Below are positions 1 through 7,935 of a DNA stretch of 60,341 bases, one piece after another. The stretch comes from JAUUZQ01 sp964538375 (GTDB lineage Bacteria > Bacteroidota > Bacteroidia > Bacteroidales > GCA-2748055), in assembly GCA_964538375.1 (NCBI GenBank), contig CAZIFQ010000020.1, positions 1-60,341 of the forward strand. Direction: 5' to 3'. Both the position numbers and the translations under genes were made by a program. Within the stretch, counting starts at the first letter, position 1. Each line of letters begins with the position of its first letter. The notes under the pieces were generated by a model. The model had not been told where the DNA came from. It did not search any database and saw only the letters and a program-made list of their open reading frames with translations.

Positions 1-140
1 ATTGTAAGGTTGTACTTTTCATTAAACAACAAATTGTTTACGAAAGTATCTAAAGTACTATATTCCATTGTTGGATTTTCTCTCCATAGTTTTGTTAAGA
101 GTGTTTGTGTGTAATCGTTTTTAAAATTTTCATTGTTCAT
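1..140 (-). CDS. Partial hypothetical ORF running off the left edge
   Basis: An open frame begins with ATG at 140 on the minus strand, 28 bases beyond the integrase stop, and stays open to base 1. It would encode at least 46 residues beginning MNNENFKNDY and is rich in Asn, Thr and Leu. No family is recognised. Its position directly behind a tyrosine recombinase, on the same strand and with the same A+T-rich composition, suggests a cargo or accessory gene of the same mobile element. The frame is short and truncated by the window, so it may be spurious. Confidence 0.35.
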   Translation of the reverse strand, partial: MNNENFKNDYTQTLLTKLWRENPTMEYSTLDTFVNNLLFNEKYNLT

Positions 141-168
141 CCATATTTGGATTGTTTTTTGAACCCAA

Positions 169-1581
169 TCAAGCGATTGACGGAGTTAATTTCATGCTAT
201 TTTCTAAAGCGTCAGATAAACCATCATAATCATCTCCATCGTTCCTTGTATAATCAATATACATCCTCATAATCTCATTAGAGGATTGTCCTGTCATAAT
301 TCTTATTTGTTCTGGTGGAAATCCTAAAGCTATTAAATTTGTTATGCACGATCTTCTTCCTGTATGAGTTTTGATTGCTTGATATCTTGGAATTGGATTC
401 ATCTCTACTTCATTTCCACCAATCGCTTTCATAGGAATAAAATTCTCTTGAAATAACCCTGTCTTCTCTAACATTTCTGTTAAGTACCTATTAAAAAGCG
501 TATTTGAATACCTGTCCATTTTGTAATCATATTTTTCTAGAATTTCTTTTGTTGTACTTTGCAATTTTATGGTTGACCTATTTCCATACTTTCGAGTCTT
601 TTGTAAAACCTTATTAATTTTTCCATTTCGGATATCCCTTAATCTGTTAAATGAAACCACATCACTATATCGGAATGATGTATTGCACATAAAGACGAAT
701 ATGTCTTTTACATATTCAAACCTATTATCTATATGATCATTTTCAATTTTAAAATCATGAAGTGTTCCTACTTCCTTCAATGTAAGTGTTGTAAATACTG
801 TGCTGTATTTGGAATATAATAATCGTTGTTCTTTGATATTGAAATCAGTATTTTCAATACATCTATTTTTTACCAAGTAATTAATGAACTCTTGCAGATT
901 ATCAATCCTTTTGTTCATTGTGTTGTCACCTATTTCACCTCTAGAAATATACCTGATATACTCAGGTTTAAATCTAAATCGTGCTTTACGTTTAGAAATG
1001 AATTCTAAATTCTTCTTTAATACTTCAACAACAATCGTTGATACTTTCTCATAGTCAGCAGTGCCAGGATTTTTTTGTGTCATGAAATAAAGAAAATCTT
1101 TAATCCAGTCCTCATTTATATCCTGCACTTCCAAAAGAGAATTATAGAAAAGCTGATAATCCATTATTGATTGGAACAAGGAATTGTAATCCTTAATGGA
1201 CTCTGATGAAAATCTATGTCGGTTATAATAATCTTCCTTTTGCTTTAAAAAATCCGCATAGTATTCAACGATATATCTCTTTTGGAAATCTTCATTATGC
1301 GTTTGATTAAGTCTATTCCTGATAAACTGGTTATTGATTCTGATATCCATTTTCCCCAGATTATCTTCTATGATCTCTTCTATTAGAGTTTGGAGATTCT
1401 TAATTGAATCATTCTTCCTTTCATTTTCTTCATTCAATGGATAGAATAATTTGTTGGGATCACTTCGATAAAACTCATTTTTACTTAGTGCAGGTATCTT
1501 AGTATTATACCTGACAAAATGCTTCTCATGTCTAAAGTAAATCCTTACTCGATTTTCGTGTATAATTATTTTTGTTTTCAT
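169..1581 (-). CDS. Tyrosine recombinase / phage-type integrase
   Basis: A 470-residue site-specific recombinase that would cut and rejoin DNA through a covalent tyrosine intermediate. The N-terminal two thirds contains arm-binding and SAM-like regions. The C-terminal catalytic domain shows box I Arg304 (FRYSD), a beta-hairpin Lys near 328 (QKTRK), the HTGR box with His406 and Arg409, and the nucleophile Tyr441 in MRMYIDY. The usual second His/Trp (TGHxS) is Gln432 in TGQSS, an uncommon replacement that may tune activity. The codons are strikingly A/T-rich compared with neighbouring genes, which fits recent acquisition. The gene reads toward the left edge of the window, so the element probably extends left and this is its right end. 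It resembles integrases of Bacteroidota integrative elements. Class is certain; target site is unknown. Confidence 0.93.
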   Translation of the reverse strand: MKTKIIIHENRVRIYFRHEKHFVRYNTKIPALSKNEFYRSDPNKLFYPLNEENERKNDSIKNLQTLIEEIIEDNLGKMDIRINNQFIRNRLNQTHNEDFQKRYIVEYYADFLKQKEDYYNRHRFSSESIKDYNSLFQSIMDYQLFYNSLLEVQDINEDWIKDFLYFMTQKNPGTADYEKVSTIVVEVLKKNLEFISKRKARFRFKPEYIRYISRGEIGDNTMNKRIDNLQEFINYLVKNRCIENTDFNIKEQRLLYSKYSTVFTTLTLKEVGTLHDFKIENDHIDNRFEYVKDIFVFMCNTSFRYSDVVSFNRLRDIRNGKINKVLQKTRKYGNRSTIKLQSTTKEILEKYDYKMDRYSNTLFNRYLTEMLEKTGLFQENFIPMKAIGGNEVEMNPIPRYQAIKTHTGRRSCITNLIALGFPPEQIRIMTGQSSNEIMRMYIDYTRNDGDDYDGLSDALENSMKLTPSIA

Positions 1582-1836
1582 AATTTATAGGAATTGTTTA
1601 TTATCATATATATCATCCTGAACAGAAAGTTTGAAAAATCTTCAAGTTTTTTTACCCGTCACAAAAACCCGTCACAATTCTGTAAAAAAAGCTTGAAATA
1701 GTACTACGATTTGTAAACTGGGTGGATACACAAAATTATATACAACGCAATATATCAGAGCGTTATAGATTATAAGTGTAAAAAAAGTGTAAGATGGATG
1801 TATGATATATAACTACTGCTACCCCGACGGAAGATC
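1582..1836. other. Non-coding flank of the integrase, possible attachment region
   Basis: About 255 bases with no convincing gene, between the integrase start and the beta-glucan operon terminator. It holds a pair of direct repeats (1654-1677), a TTGAA/TTCAA inverted repeat near 1640, and two AGTGTAA words separated by a few A's near 1780. Composition is very A+T-rich up to about 1800 and then becomes more like the rest of the chromosome, so the island/chromosome junction is probably here. No tRNA or tmRNA 3-prime end was found that could act as attB. Confidence 0.4.
1654..1677. repeat. Tandem pair of ACCCGTCACAA, possible recombinase arm sites
   Basis: The 11-mer ACCCGTCACAA occurs at 1654-1664 and again at 1667-1677, a period of 13. 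It sits about 75-95 bases upstream of the integrase start codon. Paired short direct repeats beside an int gene are typical of arm-type integrase or excisionase sites, but this assignment is inference. Confidence 0.45.
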
Positions 1837-1870
1837 AAAACCACCCTGGCTATTCAGCCAGGGTGGTTTT
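1837..1870. terminator. Strong hairpin terminator ending the beta-glucan operon
   Basis: A perfect 14-bp stem (AAAACCACCCTGGC paired with GCCAGGGTGGTTTT) with a six-base loop, TATTCA. The A/T ends of the stem make it usable in both directions, and the plus strand continues GTTTTT. It lies 65 bases past the GH17 stop, so it probably ends that minus-strand transcript and insulates it from the integrase element. Confidence 0.85.
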
Positions 1871-1935
1871 GTTTTTAAGGATACCGTATCAACCCCCAAA
1901 CCAGGATCATGACAAAGGAATAATCCTTTTTCCTG

Positions 1936-2940
1936 TTATACTTGTATTTGCTTCAGGTAATTCTGAAAGGAAACCTTGGGTTTGCGGTTTTCATAGTATA
2001 AACCCCAGTGCTTTTCAACTTCGTCCGGTCCTGAATTATCTCCACCACCCTTCCAGGGTTCATCAAATGCTTCAAAAACAAAAATGGTAATTTGATTTGC
2101 TTTCTGCCATTTATTCAATTGGATAAGAAACTCTTCCTGGGCCGCAACGCTAACCTGGCCCTTGATCAGGTCACCTTGCTCTCCCGGACCAATTTGATGC
2201 GGATCATAGTTGGTTGCCCAGCCGGTTTCTCCGATTGCAATTTCCTTATCGGGATGCAATGCTTGAACTTCCTGAACATATATTTTTTCTGTCCATTCTA
2301 TAGCATTTTCAAGGGTTTTACCATTCCAGAGCGCATATATATGAGCAACAATGAAATCAATTTCATCCGCAACCTCCTTGCTTTCAGGTCTATTCCAGAA
2401 ATTGTAGTCATCAGCAGTAGTTACCGGAACAGAAGTATTATTTCTAACAACCCGGATATACTTTATTAAGTTCTGCTGTATCATTCTATGCGAGGCCCAA
2501 TGTACGAGTGTTTCGTTTCCTACATTGATAGCAGCAATAATTTCTGCATAGTCATTTCCGAGCTGAATCCCTTTCAGTATCTGACTAATATTTTCCTGTT
2601 TTCTTTTAGGATGATCTACTTCATTTTCAAGCCAAATACCCAGCATCACTTTTATGGGCAGCTTATTATCTTTAATAACCTTCAATACCCTTTCAGAATC
2701 CTTATCTGAGCCATATACCCTGATCAAATTCCAATGTTTTAATATGATATTCAAATCCTCAAGAATCTGTTTTTCAGATGGTCCTTTTACACCTGGTGCC
2801 TGGCCCTTGCGATAGCATCCGTATGAGATTGCTTCACCAATCCACTTTCCATTCAAATAGGGATCAAATTTTCGTTGTACAAAAGGATTTTGTTTATCTG
2901 GTAATATGCTTCCTTCGAGGCTTTGTCTTATTTTGTCCAC
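1936..2940 (-). CDS. GH17-like beta-1,3-glucanase
   Basis: A 334-residue TIM-barrel glycosidase resembling family 17, predicted to cleave beta-1,3-glucan such as laminarin. The acid/base is probably Glu143 in NVGNET and the nucleophile Glu238 in GETGW. The C-terminal FEAFDEPWK and HWGLY motifs are also typical. The best start is GTG at 2940; the frame stays open upstream into the 3-prime end of the GH30 gene but offers no ATG, GTG or TTG. This start gives no signal peptide, so the enzyme may be cytoplasmic and act on imported oligosaccharides, or the true N-terminus is missed. It is the last gene of a four-gene operon, 101 bases after GH30. Family assignment is firm; the exact linkage is inferred from the family and its neighbours. 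Confidence 0.87.
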   Translation of the reverse strand: MDKIRQSLEGSILPDKQNPFVQRKFDPYLNGKWIGEAISYGCYRKGQAPGVKGPSEKQILEDLNIILKHWNLIRVYGSDKDSERVLKVIKDNKLPIKVMLGIWLENEVDHPKRKQENISQILKGIQLGNDYAEIIAAINVGNETLVHWASHRMIQQNLIKYIRVVRNNTSVPVTTADDYNFWNRPESKEVADEIDFIVAHIYALWNGKTLENAIEWTEKIYVQEVQALHPDKEIAIGETGWATNYDPHQIGPGEQGDLIKGQVSVAAQEEFLIQLNKWQKANQITIFVFEAFDEPWKGGGDNSGPDEVEKHWGLYYENRKPKVSFQNYLKQIQV

Positions 2941-3041
2941 AAGTATTAAATCAATTTGAGTAAAAATTAAAAAAGATTTTATCCCATTCTCCCAATAGAA
3001 TATTCTTCGAAATATTCCATGCTGTAACCCGCCGCCAAAGA

Positions 3042-4709
3042 TTACAGCTGCACCTGTACAGTCTGAACAGCGTTTGCATCGATCTGGATTTCTGCATATT
3101 GGTCTTCTATTTGCAATTGGTAGCTGATCGCCTCTTTTGTTGTGTTCAGCACTTGCACACTTAAAACATTATTTTTATTAATGGTAGCACAAGCATGCAA
3201 ATCATCTTCTCCTAATCCACCAGGCGTTTTGAAGGTCTGAACTGCCTGGTCCCCGGGCCGGATTGTCTTACATAGCTGGGCAAGCACATAATAAATTGGT
3301 GTATAATAGACTTGTTTTGATTCTGTATCAATCATGATGGGTGCACCGCAGAAATTGCCGGCATGGTTTGGACCGCCATTCTGATCCAGTACCACATTCC
3401 AATCTATCCAGCCGGTCAGCCAATGGTCGATACTCACAATAATATTTCTAGCATAGCGATGTACAGGAGTATATATAGGATGGTCCTCACTTTTTACTCC
3501 TGGCCAGGTGGCTGAATATCCCCAATCAGTAGCATTTTCGTTCCACCAGAAAGCGTCGTTATCAAACCAGTCTTTTTCCTGGAAACGCTCAGGGTCTGTT
3601 ATACCCCCGGGAGCAACTTTCCCTAAATCATCAATACAACCTTCTGTATGAAGTATGGCGTGATCAGGAAATTTTGCATGTACACTATCGAAGACATCTT
3701 CATACACATCTAAGGTGCTTTCGTACCAATGAACAGCAGACCCATAAACATATTTTGAGGTCTCGCGATCTCCCAGGATTACATCAGACCAATGCTTGAG
3801 TCCGTCGCGGTTCTGGTCATAAATAAGCAAGCTGACATCCGCATTATCCCCTGATTTCAATTTTGGCCCCAGGTAGCGCTTGATAAAATCGTTTTGAGTT
3901 TCGGGTGAAAAATGCATGCTCTCCCATTGACCGCTATTGCCATGTGGTTCATTCACCGGTGTAAGACCCCAAATCTCTACGCCTTCAGATCTATAGGTAT
4001 CCAGGTACTTTATTAAATAATTGGCATAAGTTTCTTCATACGCTGGCTTTAGCTTACCACCAGTGCCCTGGAATCCATTTTCCGGCGTTCCTTTTATGTA
4101 CCATTCTTCAATATCTTTCATCCATGAGGGGGCCGTCCATGCAGAAGAGACAATTCTTAACTCACTGTCTGCTTGCTGTTTCTTGAGTTCCAATGCCTCT
4201 TTTATCATAGGCAGCAAATCATAGCTTTCATCCACAATTCCAGGATATTTATCTGAACTGAAACCAGCCTTATCCGCTTCCAAGCTGAAGGATTCTAAAT
4301 CAACATCTCCCTCTTTATTTACATAAGAATATTTACCATCAACGCAAAAATCACATGCCCCGATATGTGTTCTTGCCAATGAAAAATCAGCTCCTTTCTC
4401 ACTGAATATTTGTTCCATAACCTCTTTCCTGCTTTGCGGGTCTAAATGAGCCAAAACAAATGCTGAGGATTCAGTAAACGAGGAACCTATTCCATCAATC
4501 GTTTGTTTGATTGTTCCAGGTTCAATTTTAATGATTGTACCTCCAGGAGTTCCTTTTACAAATACAATGTTTTCTTTTTCAGTAATTTTATCACCACTTT
4601 CCGAGGTGACAAAAATCTTACTGGTAGACAAATTTTCATTAGAATTACATGATAGCATAACAATAATACTTAAAAGAAATAGTGAGCAAAATGACAGTAA
4701 CTTATTCAT
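3042..4709 (-). CDS. GH30 glucosidase / beta-1,6-glucanase lipoprotein
   Basis: A 555-residue family 30 glycoside hydrolase counted from the second Met (4709). That start is preferred over the longer frame beginning at 4748 because it yields a proper lipoprotein signal: Lys, a hydrophobic stretch and the lipobox MLSC with Cys21. The acid/base is Glu254 in PVNEPHG and the nucleophile Glu356 in HTEGC. Family members include glucosylceramidases, beta-1,6-glucanases and exo-beta-1,6-glucosidases. Next to a GH17 enzyme, a role in trimming beta-1,6 branches from laminarin-type glucan is most likely. The mature protein should be anchored in the outer membrane or periplasmic face. It lies 62 bases after the MFS gene. 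Confidence 0.9.
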   Translation of the reverse strand: MNKLLSFCSLFLLSIIVMLSCNSNENLSTSKIFVTSESGDKITEKENIVFVKGTPGGTIIKIEPGTIKQTIDGIGSSFTESSAFVLAHLDPQSRKEVMEQIFSEKGADFSLARTHIGACDFCVDGKYSYVNKEGDVDLESFSLEADKAGFSSDKYPGIVDESYDLLPMIKEALELKKQQADSELRIVSSAWTAPSWMKDIEEWYIKGTPENGFQGTGGKLKPAYEETYANYLIKYLDTYRSEGVEIWGLTPVNEPHGNSGQWESMHFSPETQNDFIKRYLGPKLKSGDNADVSLLIYDQNRDGLKHWSDVILGDRETSKYVYGSAVHWYESTLDVYEDVFDSVHAKFPDHAILHTEGCIDDLGKVAPGGITDPERFQEKDWFDNDAFWWNENATDWGYSATWPGVKSEDHPIYTPVHRYARNIIVSIDHWLTGWIDWNVVLDQNGGPNHAGNFCGAPIMIDTESKQVYYTPIYYVLAQLCKTIRPGDQAVQTFKTPGGLGEDDLHACATINKNNVLSVQVLNTTKEAISYQLQIEDQYAEIQIDANAVQTVQVQL

Positions 4710-4771
4710 AATATTCGATTTCAAAAGATAAACTTTAATAGTAAACAAATATGAGGTTCACTTCTTCCGCA

Positions 4772-6202
4772 CTATAGTTCACCTCGACGTTCTACCAATT
4801 GGGCCTTAATATCTCGGGCCTTTTCTTCTGTAATGTTATATTTCCACATTACAATAATAGCTAATCCAGCTGTAATTGCAGGAATTACAATGTCTGCAAT
4901 TCGAAGCTTGGTAATGGTTTCTGCTGCCTGTATGGTCGCATTTTGGTCAAAACCAACCACTTTTAAAACCAAACCGCCTAATACAAGGGCAATAGCCTGT
5001 CCAAATTTTACCATCCACCAATAGATCGCGCCAAATAATCCTTCCCTACGTGGCATTCCATTTATTAATTCATCCAGGTCACATACATCAGCTGTCATGC
5101 TCATCATTAGGGTAAACAATCCACCAATACCAAAAGACATTAATGGGATGGGCATAAAGATCAACCAGGGTATCTCGGGGTTGAAGCCCCACCACTTAAG
5201 TAAGTATCCTACCAGCGAAATAGCTGTTGAAATGATAAAGGCATTTCTTTTCCCGTACTTTTTTGCAATCCGGGTAATAATTGGAATCACTAAAAATGCT
5301 GTGGCAACGGCTGAAACTGTCGAGAACCATGCCGGCCAGTTTCCAGCTAATCCAAAATCTCCATTAAACATATAAAACACAATGATGAAATAGCTGAAGG
5401 ATGCTACCATTTGAAATCCATTGAAAACCAAAAAAGTAGAGGCGCATAGTTTCACAAAAGGCCTGTTTTTAAATACTTCTACCATGCCTCTAACAAGATC
5501 CTTGAGGTTAGAAAACATCAACTTAAATGACATTTCTTTTCTCCCCTCCATACCTGAAGAATCGATACCTTTACAGAAAATGGCAGGTAGTACGCCCAGA
5601 ACCATACATATTCCTCCAACAATTATAGATAAATGTCGCACACCAACAGCCTGCGATTCAAACAGATCTGGATTTGCTATTAATACCCAGAACCAGGGAA
5701 CGATCATCCAGGCCACCTGACCCAGCACTTGTGAAAATCCCATCAGGCGGGTGCGCTCATTATAATCCGATGTCATTTCATAACCCAGTGCAATCAAGGG
5801 TGTTGAAAAAATGGTATTTCCAATGAGGTAGACCAGTGAAAGGATGAGGAAATACCAGAAATTATACCTTTGGGTATTTTCCGGGTCAAGCTGCCAGAGT
5901 ACTGCAAAAAGAACACCGCTCAGAATAGCTCCGATAAAAATATATGGTCTTCTTCGTCCAAATCGTGATTTTGTATTGTCGGATATGAAGCCCATGATGG
6001 GGTCCGTTAAGGCATCAAATAATCGGGGAAGACCGCCCAGCAAACCTGCAAGGAAAGGGTCCATTCCAAATGCCGTGAGTAAAAAAAACATAAAAATTCC
6101 CAGTGAGCCTGGCAAGAGGTTATTTACAAGATGTCCGGCTCCAAAAGCAAGCTTCTGGCCTAATGGTACAACATCTTTTGGGTCAGTTTTATAGTGTGCC
6201 AT
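4772..6202 (-). CDS. MFS / GPH-family sugar:cation symporter
   Basis: A 476-residue, 12-helix transporter of the glycoside-pentoside-hexuronide:cation symporter group. The first cytoplasmic loop carries the diagnostic DALTDPIMGFISD and RFGRRRPYI stretches (about residues 65-90). An internal repeat follows, with a second amphipathic loop of AKKYGKRNAF type. It should carry oligosaccharides released by the neighbouring glycosidases across the inner membrane, probably with Na+ or H+. It sits 20 bases after the GH2-like gene and 62 bases before GH30, so translation in one operon is likely. Substrate (beta-glucooligosaccharide) is inferred from context. Confidence 0.88.
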   Translation of the reverse strand: MAHYKTDPKDVVPLGQKLAFGAGHLVNNLLPGSLGIFMFFLLTAFGMDPFLAGLLGGLPRLFDALTDPIMGFISDNTKSRFGRRRPYIFIGAILSGVLFAVLWQLDPENTQRYNFWYFLILSLVYLIGNTIFSTPLIALGYEMTSDYNERTRLMGFSQVLGQVAWMIVPWFWVLIANPDLFESQAVGVRHLSIIVGGICMVLGVLPAIFCKGIDSSGMEGRKEMSFKLMFSNLKDLVRGMVEVFKNRPFVKLCASTFLVFNGFQMVASFSYFIIVFYMFNGDFGLAGNWPAWFSTVSAVATAFLVIPIITRIAKKYGKRNAFIISTAISLVGYLLKWWGFNPEIPWLIFMPIPLMSFGIGGLFTLMMSMTADVCDLDELINGMPRREGLFGAIYWWMVKFGQAIALVLGGLVLKVVGFDQNATIQAAETITKLRIADIVIPAITAGLAIIVMWKYNITEEKARDIKAQLVERRGEL

Positions 6203-6222
6203 CTTATGCTAAATATGTTTTA

Positions 6223-7560
6223 TTAGTAGTTAATGATTAATAGACTATTGAACTTCTTCATACACCTTAACCCAATCAAAGCAGCTTTATCACCCCTTGC
6301 CTTGACAACATCCTCCATAATTCCAATATTTTTGAAATGAGTTTCAATACTTTCCAGGGTAACGCCCTCAGCATATGGGTTTAGCATATGAGCTTCCTGA
6401 AGCGCATAATATGCTGCCCGTGGATAGAGTTGGTAGAGTCCTCTCTGGTTCGTCGGGCCTTTTGCACAAACCCCGAACCATTCTTCGTTCATGTTATTTT
6501 CTCCTTGTGCAAAATCCCTCATATAGCCACCGTTGGACCATGATGCGTTATTATCATGAATGTTCATGTTCTCTGTCTGAAGATACTTCCACCAGCCATC
6601 GCTGAACTGAAATGTAAATCCCCCGATGCAATTACCCGCTTTACCCAGGCCTGCTGCATTTTCATAGATCTCTTTCCAGTTTCCAAGCATGTAATATGCC
6701 TGGGAATACTGATCTTCTTCATTTTCTAATGCGTTGAATGCATCAGCTCCAAATTCTGTGAACAAAAGCGGCTTGTTAAATGTTTCTTTTAATACCTGGA
6801 AAGCATCACCAAATGATACCCCGCGGTACATGTTTACTCCAAAAATATCCACATCCTGACATTCTTCTGCAATGATATCGAGAAAAAGCATATCGCCGTT
6901 GCACATCGCAACCGGATGCGCCTCATCCAGGTCATTCATTAATATGGCCGCTTCGTTGAACAAGGTATACAAGTGGCGGGCTTTAAGTGTTGATTTTCTG
7001 TCTTCCATAGGTATGTCTTCAGTTTCTGCACCTTCCCAGAAGAGACCATAGTTATTCTCGTTCCCCAGTAAATATAGAAGCAGGCCGGGAGTATTCTTAT
7101 AATCTTCTGCCATTTTCGTAACTTCAGACAAAAGCAATTCCCGCGTACGAGAATCATCATATTCCGTATTCACCACCCATGCATTTCTTACGGTCACACC
7201 ATAACGACCGAATGAATGGTTGAGCATGGTGTAAATACCGTATTTCTCAAAAATATACTTGATCCATTTTGACTGAATACCAGTATACTGCCGAATGACA
7301 TTTACACCCATGCTTTTCAGCAAGGACATTTCTGCATCAAGCGCAGCTGTAATAACATCATCGGGTTGTTTCCACAAACTATATGAATAATTCGCTCCAA
7401 TAGGGAAATAATCCCAGTTCATACCGTTGATCATGAAATCCTCTCCATTGACTACTAGTTTCATTCCTTCATCATTCTCTACAACTGCTACATGATCTGC
7501 CTGGGCAAATACCGCAGCTGAAAAGAAGAAAAGTACTAGTATTAGCAAGTTTTGTTTCAT
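6223..7560 (-). CDS. Secreted GH2-like (clan A) TIM-barrel glycosidase
   Basis: A 445-residue protein with a clear signal peptide (MKQNLLILVLFFFSAAVFAQ, cut near residue 20). The catalytic domain follows directly. Putative acid/base is Glu168 in LLGNENNYG and the nucleophile Glu269 in LLFTEFGADA, the 4/7-barrel arrangement of GH2, GH5 and relatives. It lacks the N-terminal jelly-roll domains of full GH2 enzymes, so it is a stand-alone barrel and could belong to a GH2-related or unclassified family. It is the first gene of the beta-glucan operon and is probably periplasmic. Activity on beta-glucooligosaccharides is inferred from the neighbours. Confidence 0.8.
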   Translation of the reverse strand: MKQNLLILVLFFFSAAVFAQADHVAVVENDEGMKLVVNGEDFMINGMNWDYFPIGANYSYSLWKQPDDVITAALDAEMSLLKSMGVNVIRQYTGIQSKWIKYIFEKYGIYTMLNHSFGRYGVTVRNAWVVNTEYDDSRTRELLLSEVTKMAEDYKNTPGLLLYLLGNENNYGLFWEGAETEDIPMEDRKSTLKARHLYTLFNEAAILMNDLDEAHPVAMCNGDMLFLDIIAEECQDVDIFGVNMYRGVSFGDAFQVLKETFNKPLLFTEFGADAFNALENEEDQYSQAYYMLGNWKEIYENAAGLGKAGNCIGGFTFQFSDGWWKYLQTENMNIHDNNASWSNGGYMRDFAQGENNMNEEWFGVCAKGPTNQRGLYQLYPRAAYYALQEAHMLNPYAEGVTLESIETHFKNIGIMEDVVKARGDKAALIGLRCMKKFNSLLIINY

Positions 7561-7935
7561 CGTAGCATAGTTATATATTGATCAATACTTAATTAATCCT
7601 TAACTCTTATTTGTAAATATAAAAAAAGCATGGTTAATTTCTACGTTTGTCATCTCCAGGCACTGTTCCATCATCATTAAAAAAAATAACCTTAGTAATT
7701 ATATGTCATTCTCTTCAGATTCCCTCAAATCATCCCCAAACAAGAATACTACAAAGACAGTTCCGTATTACAACAATAACACAACAAAACAAATCTAATT
7801 AGTTGATATACAAATAATTTAAGAAATAGAGGTGAGTACATTTACAGGTATTTCATCAGAGGTAGCGATTGGCCATTAACAGCCCCGCTTCTAATTTTCC
7901 TTATTGAAAGAAATAGGTTTCCCTTTTCAAAGGTT
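7561..7935. promoter_or_regulatory. Intergenic region expected to hold the beta-glucan operon promoter
   Basis: A 375-base gap with no plausible gene between the regulator's 3-prime end and the first operon gene, both on the minus strand. It is A+T-rich. A weak minus-strand -7-like TATATTTA lies near 7615-7625, about 55-65 bases before the start codon, without a clear -33 partner. No strong hairpin terminator was seen after the regulator, so read-through into the operon is possible. This is where the HTH regulator would be expected to bind. Confidence 0.4.

Noticed and set aside
1837..1870. tRNA or tmRNA 3-prime end as attachment site
   Set aside because: The hairpin is a terminator; no TPsiC-like sequence or CCA end was found near the integrase.
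4710..4748. Longer N-terminus for the GH30 gene
   Set aside because: The second Met gives a clean lipobox signal; the extra residues MFTIKVYLLKSNI would disrupt it.
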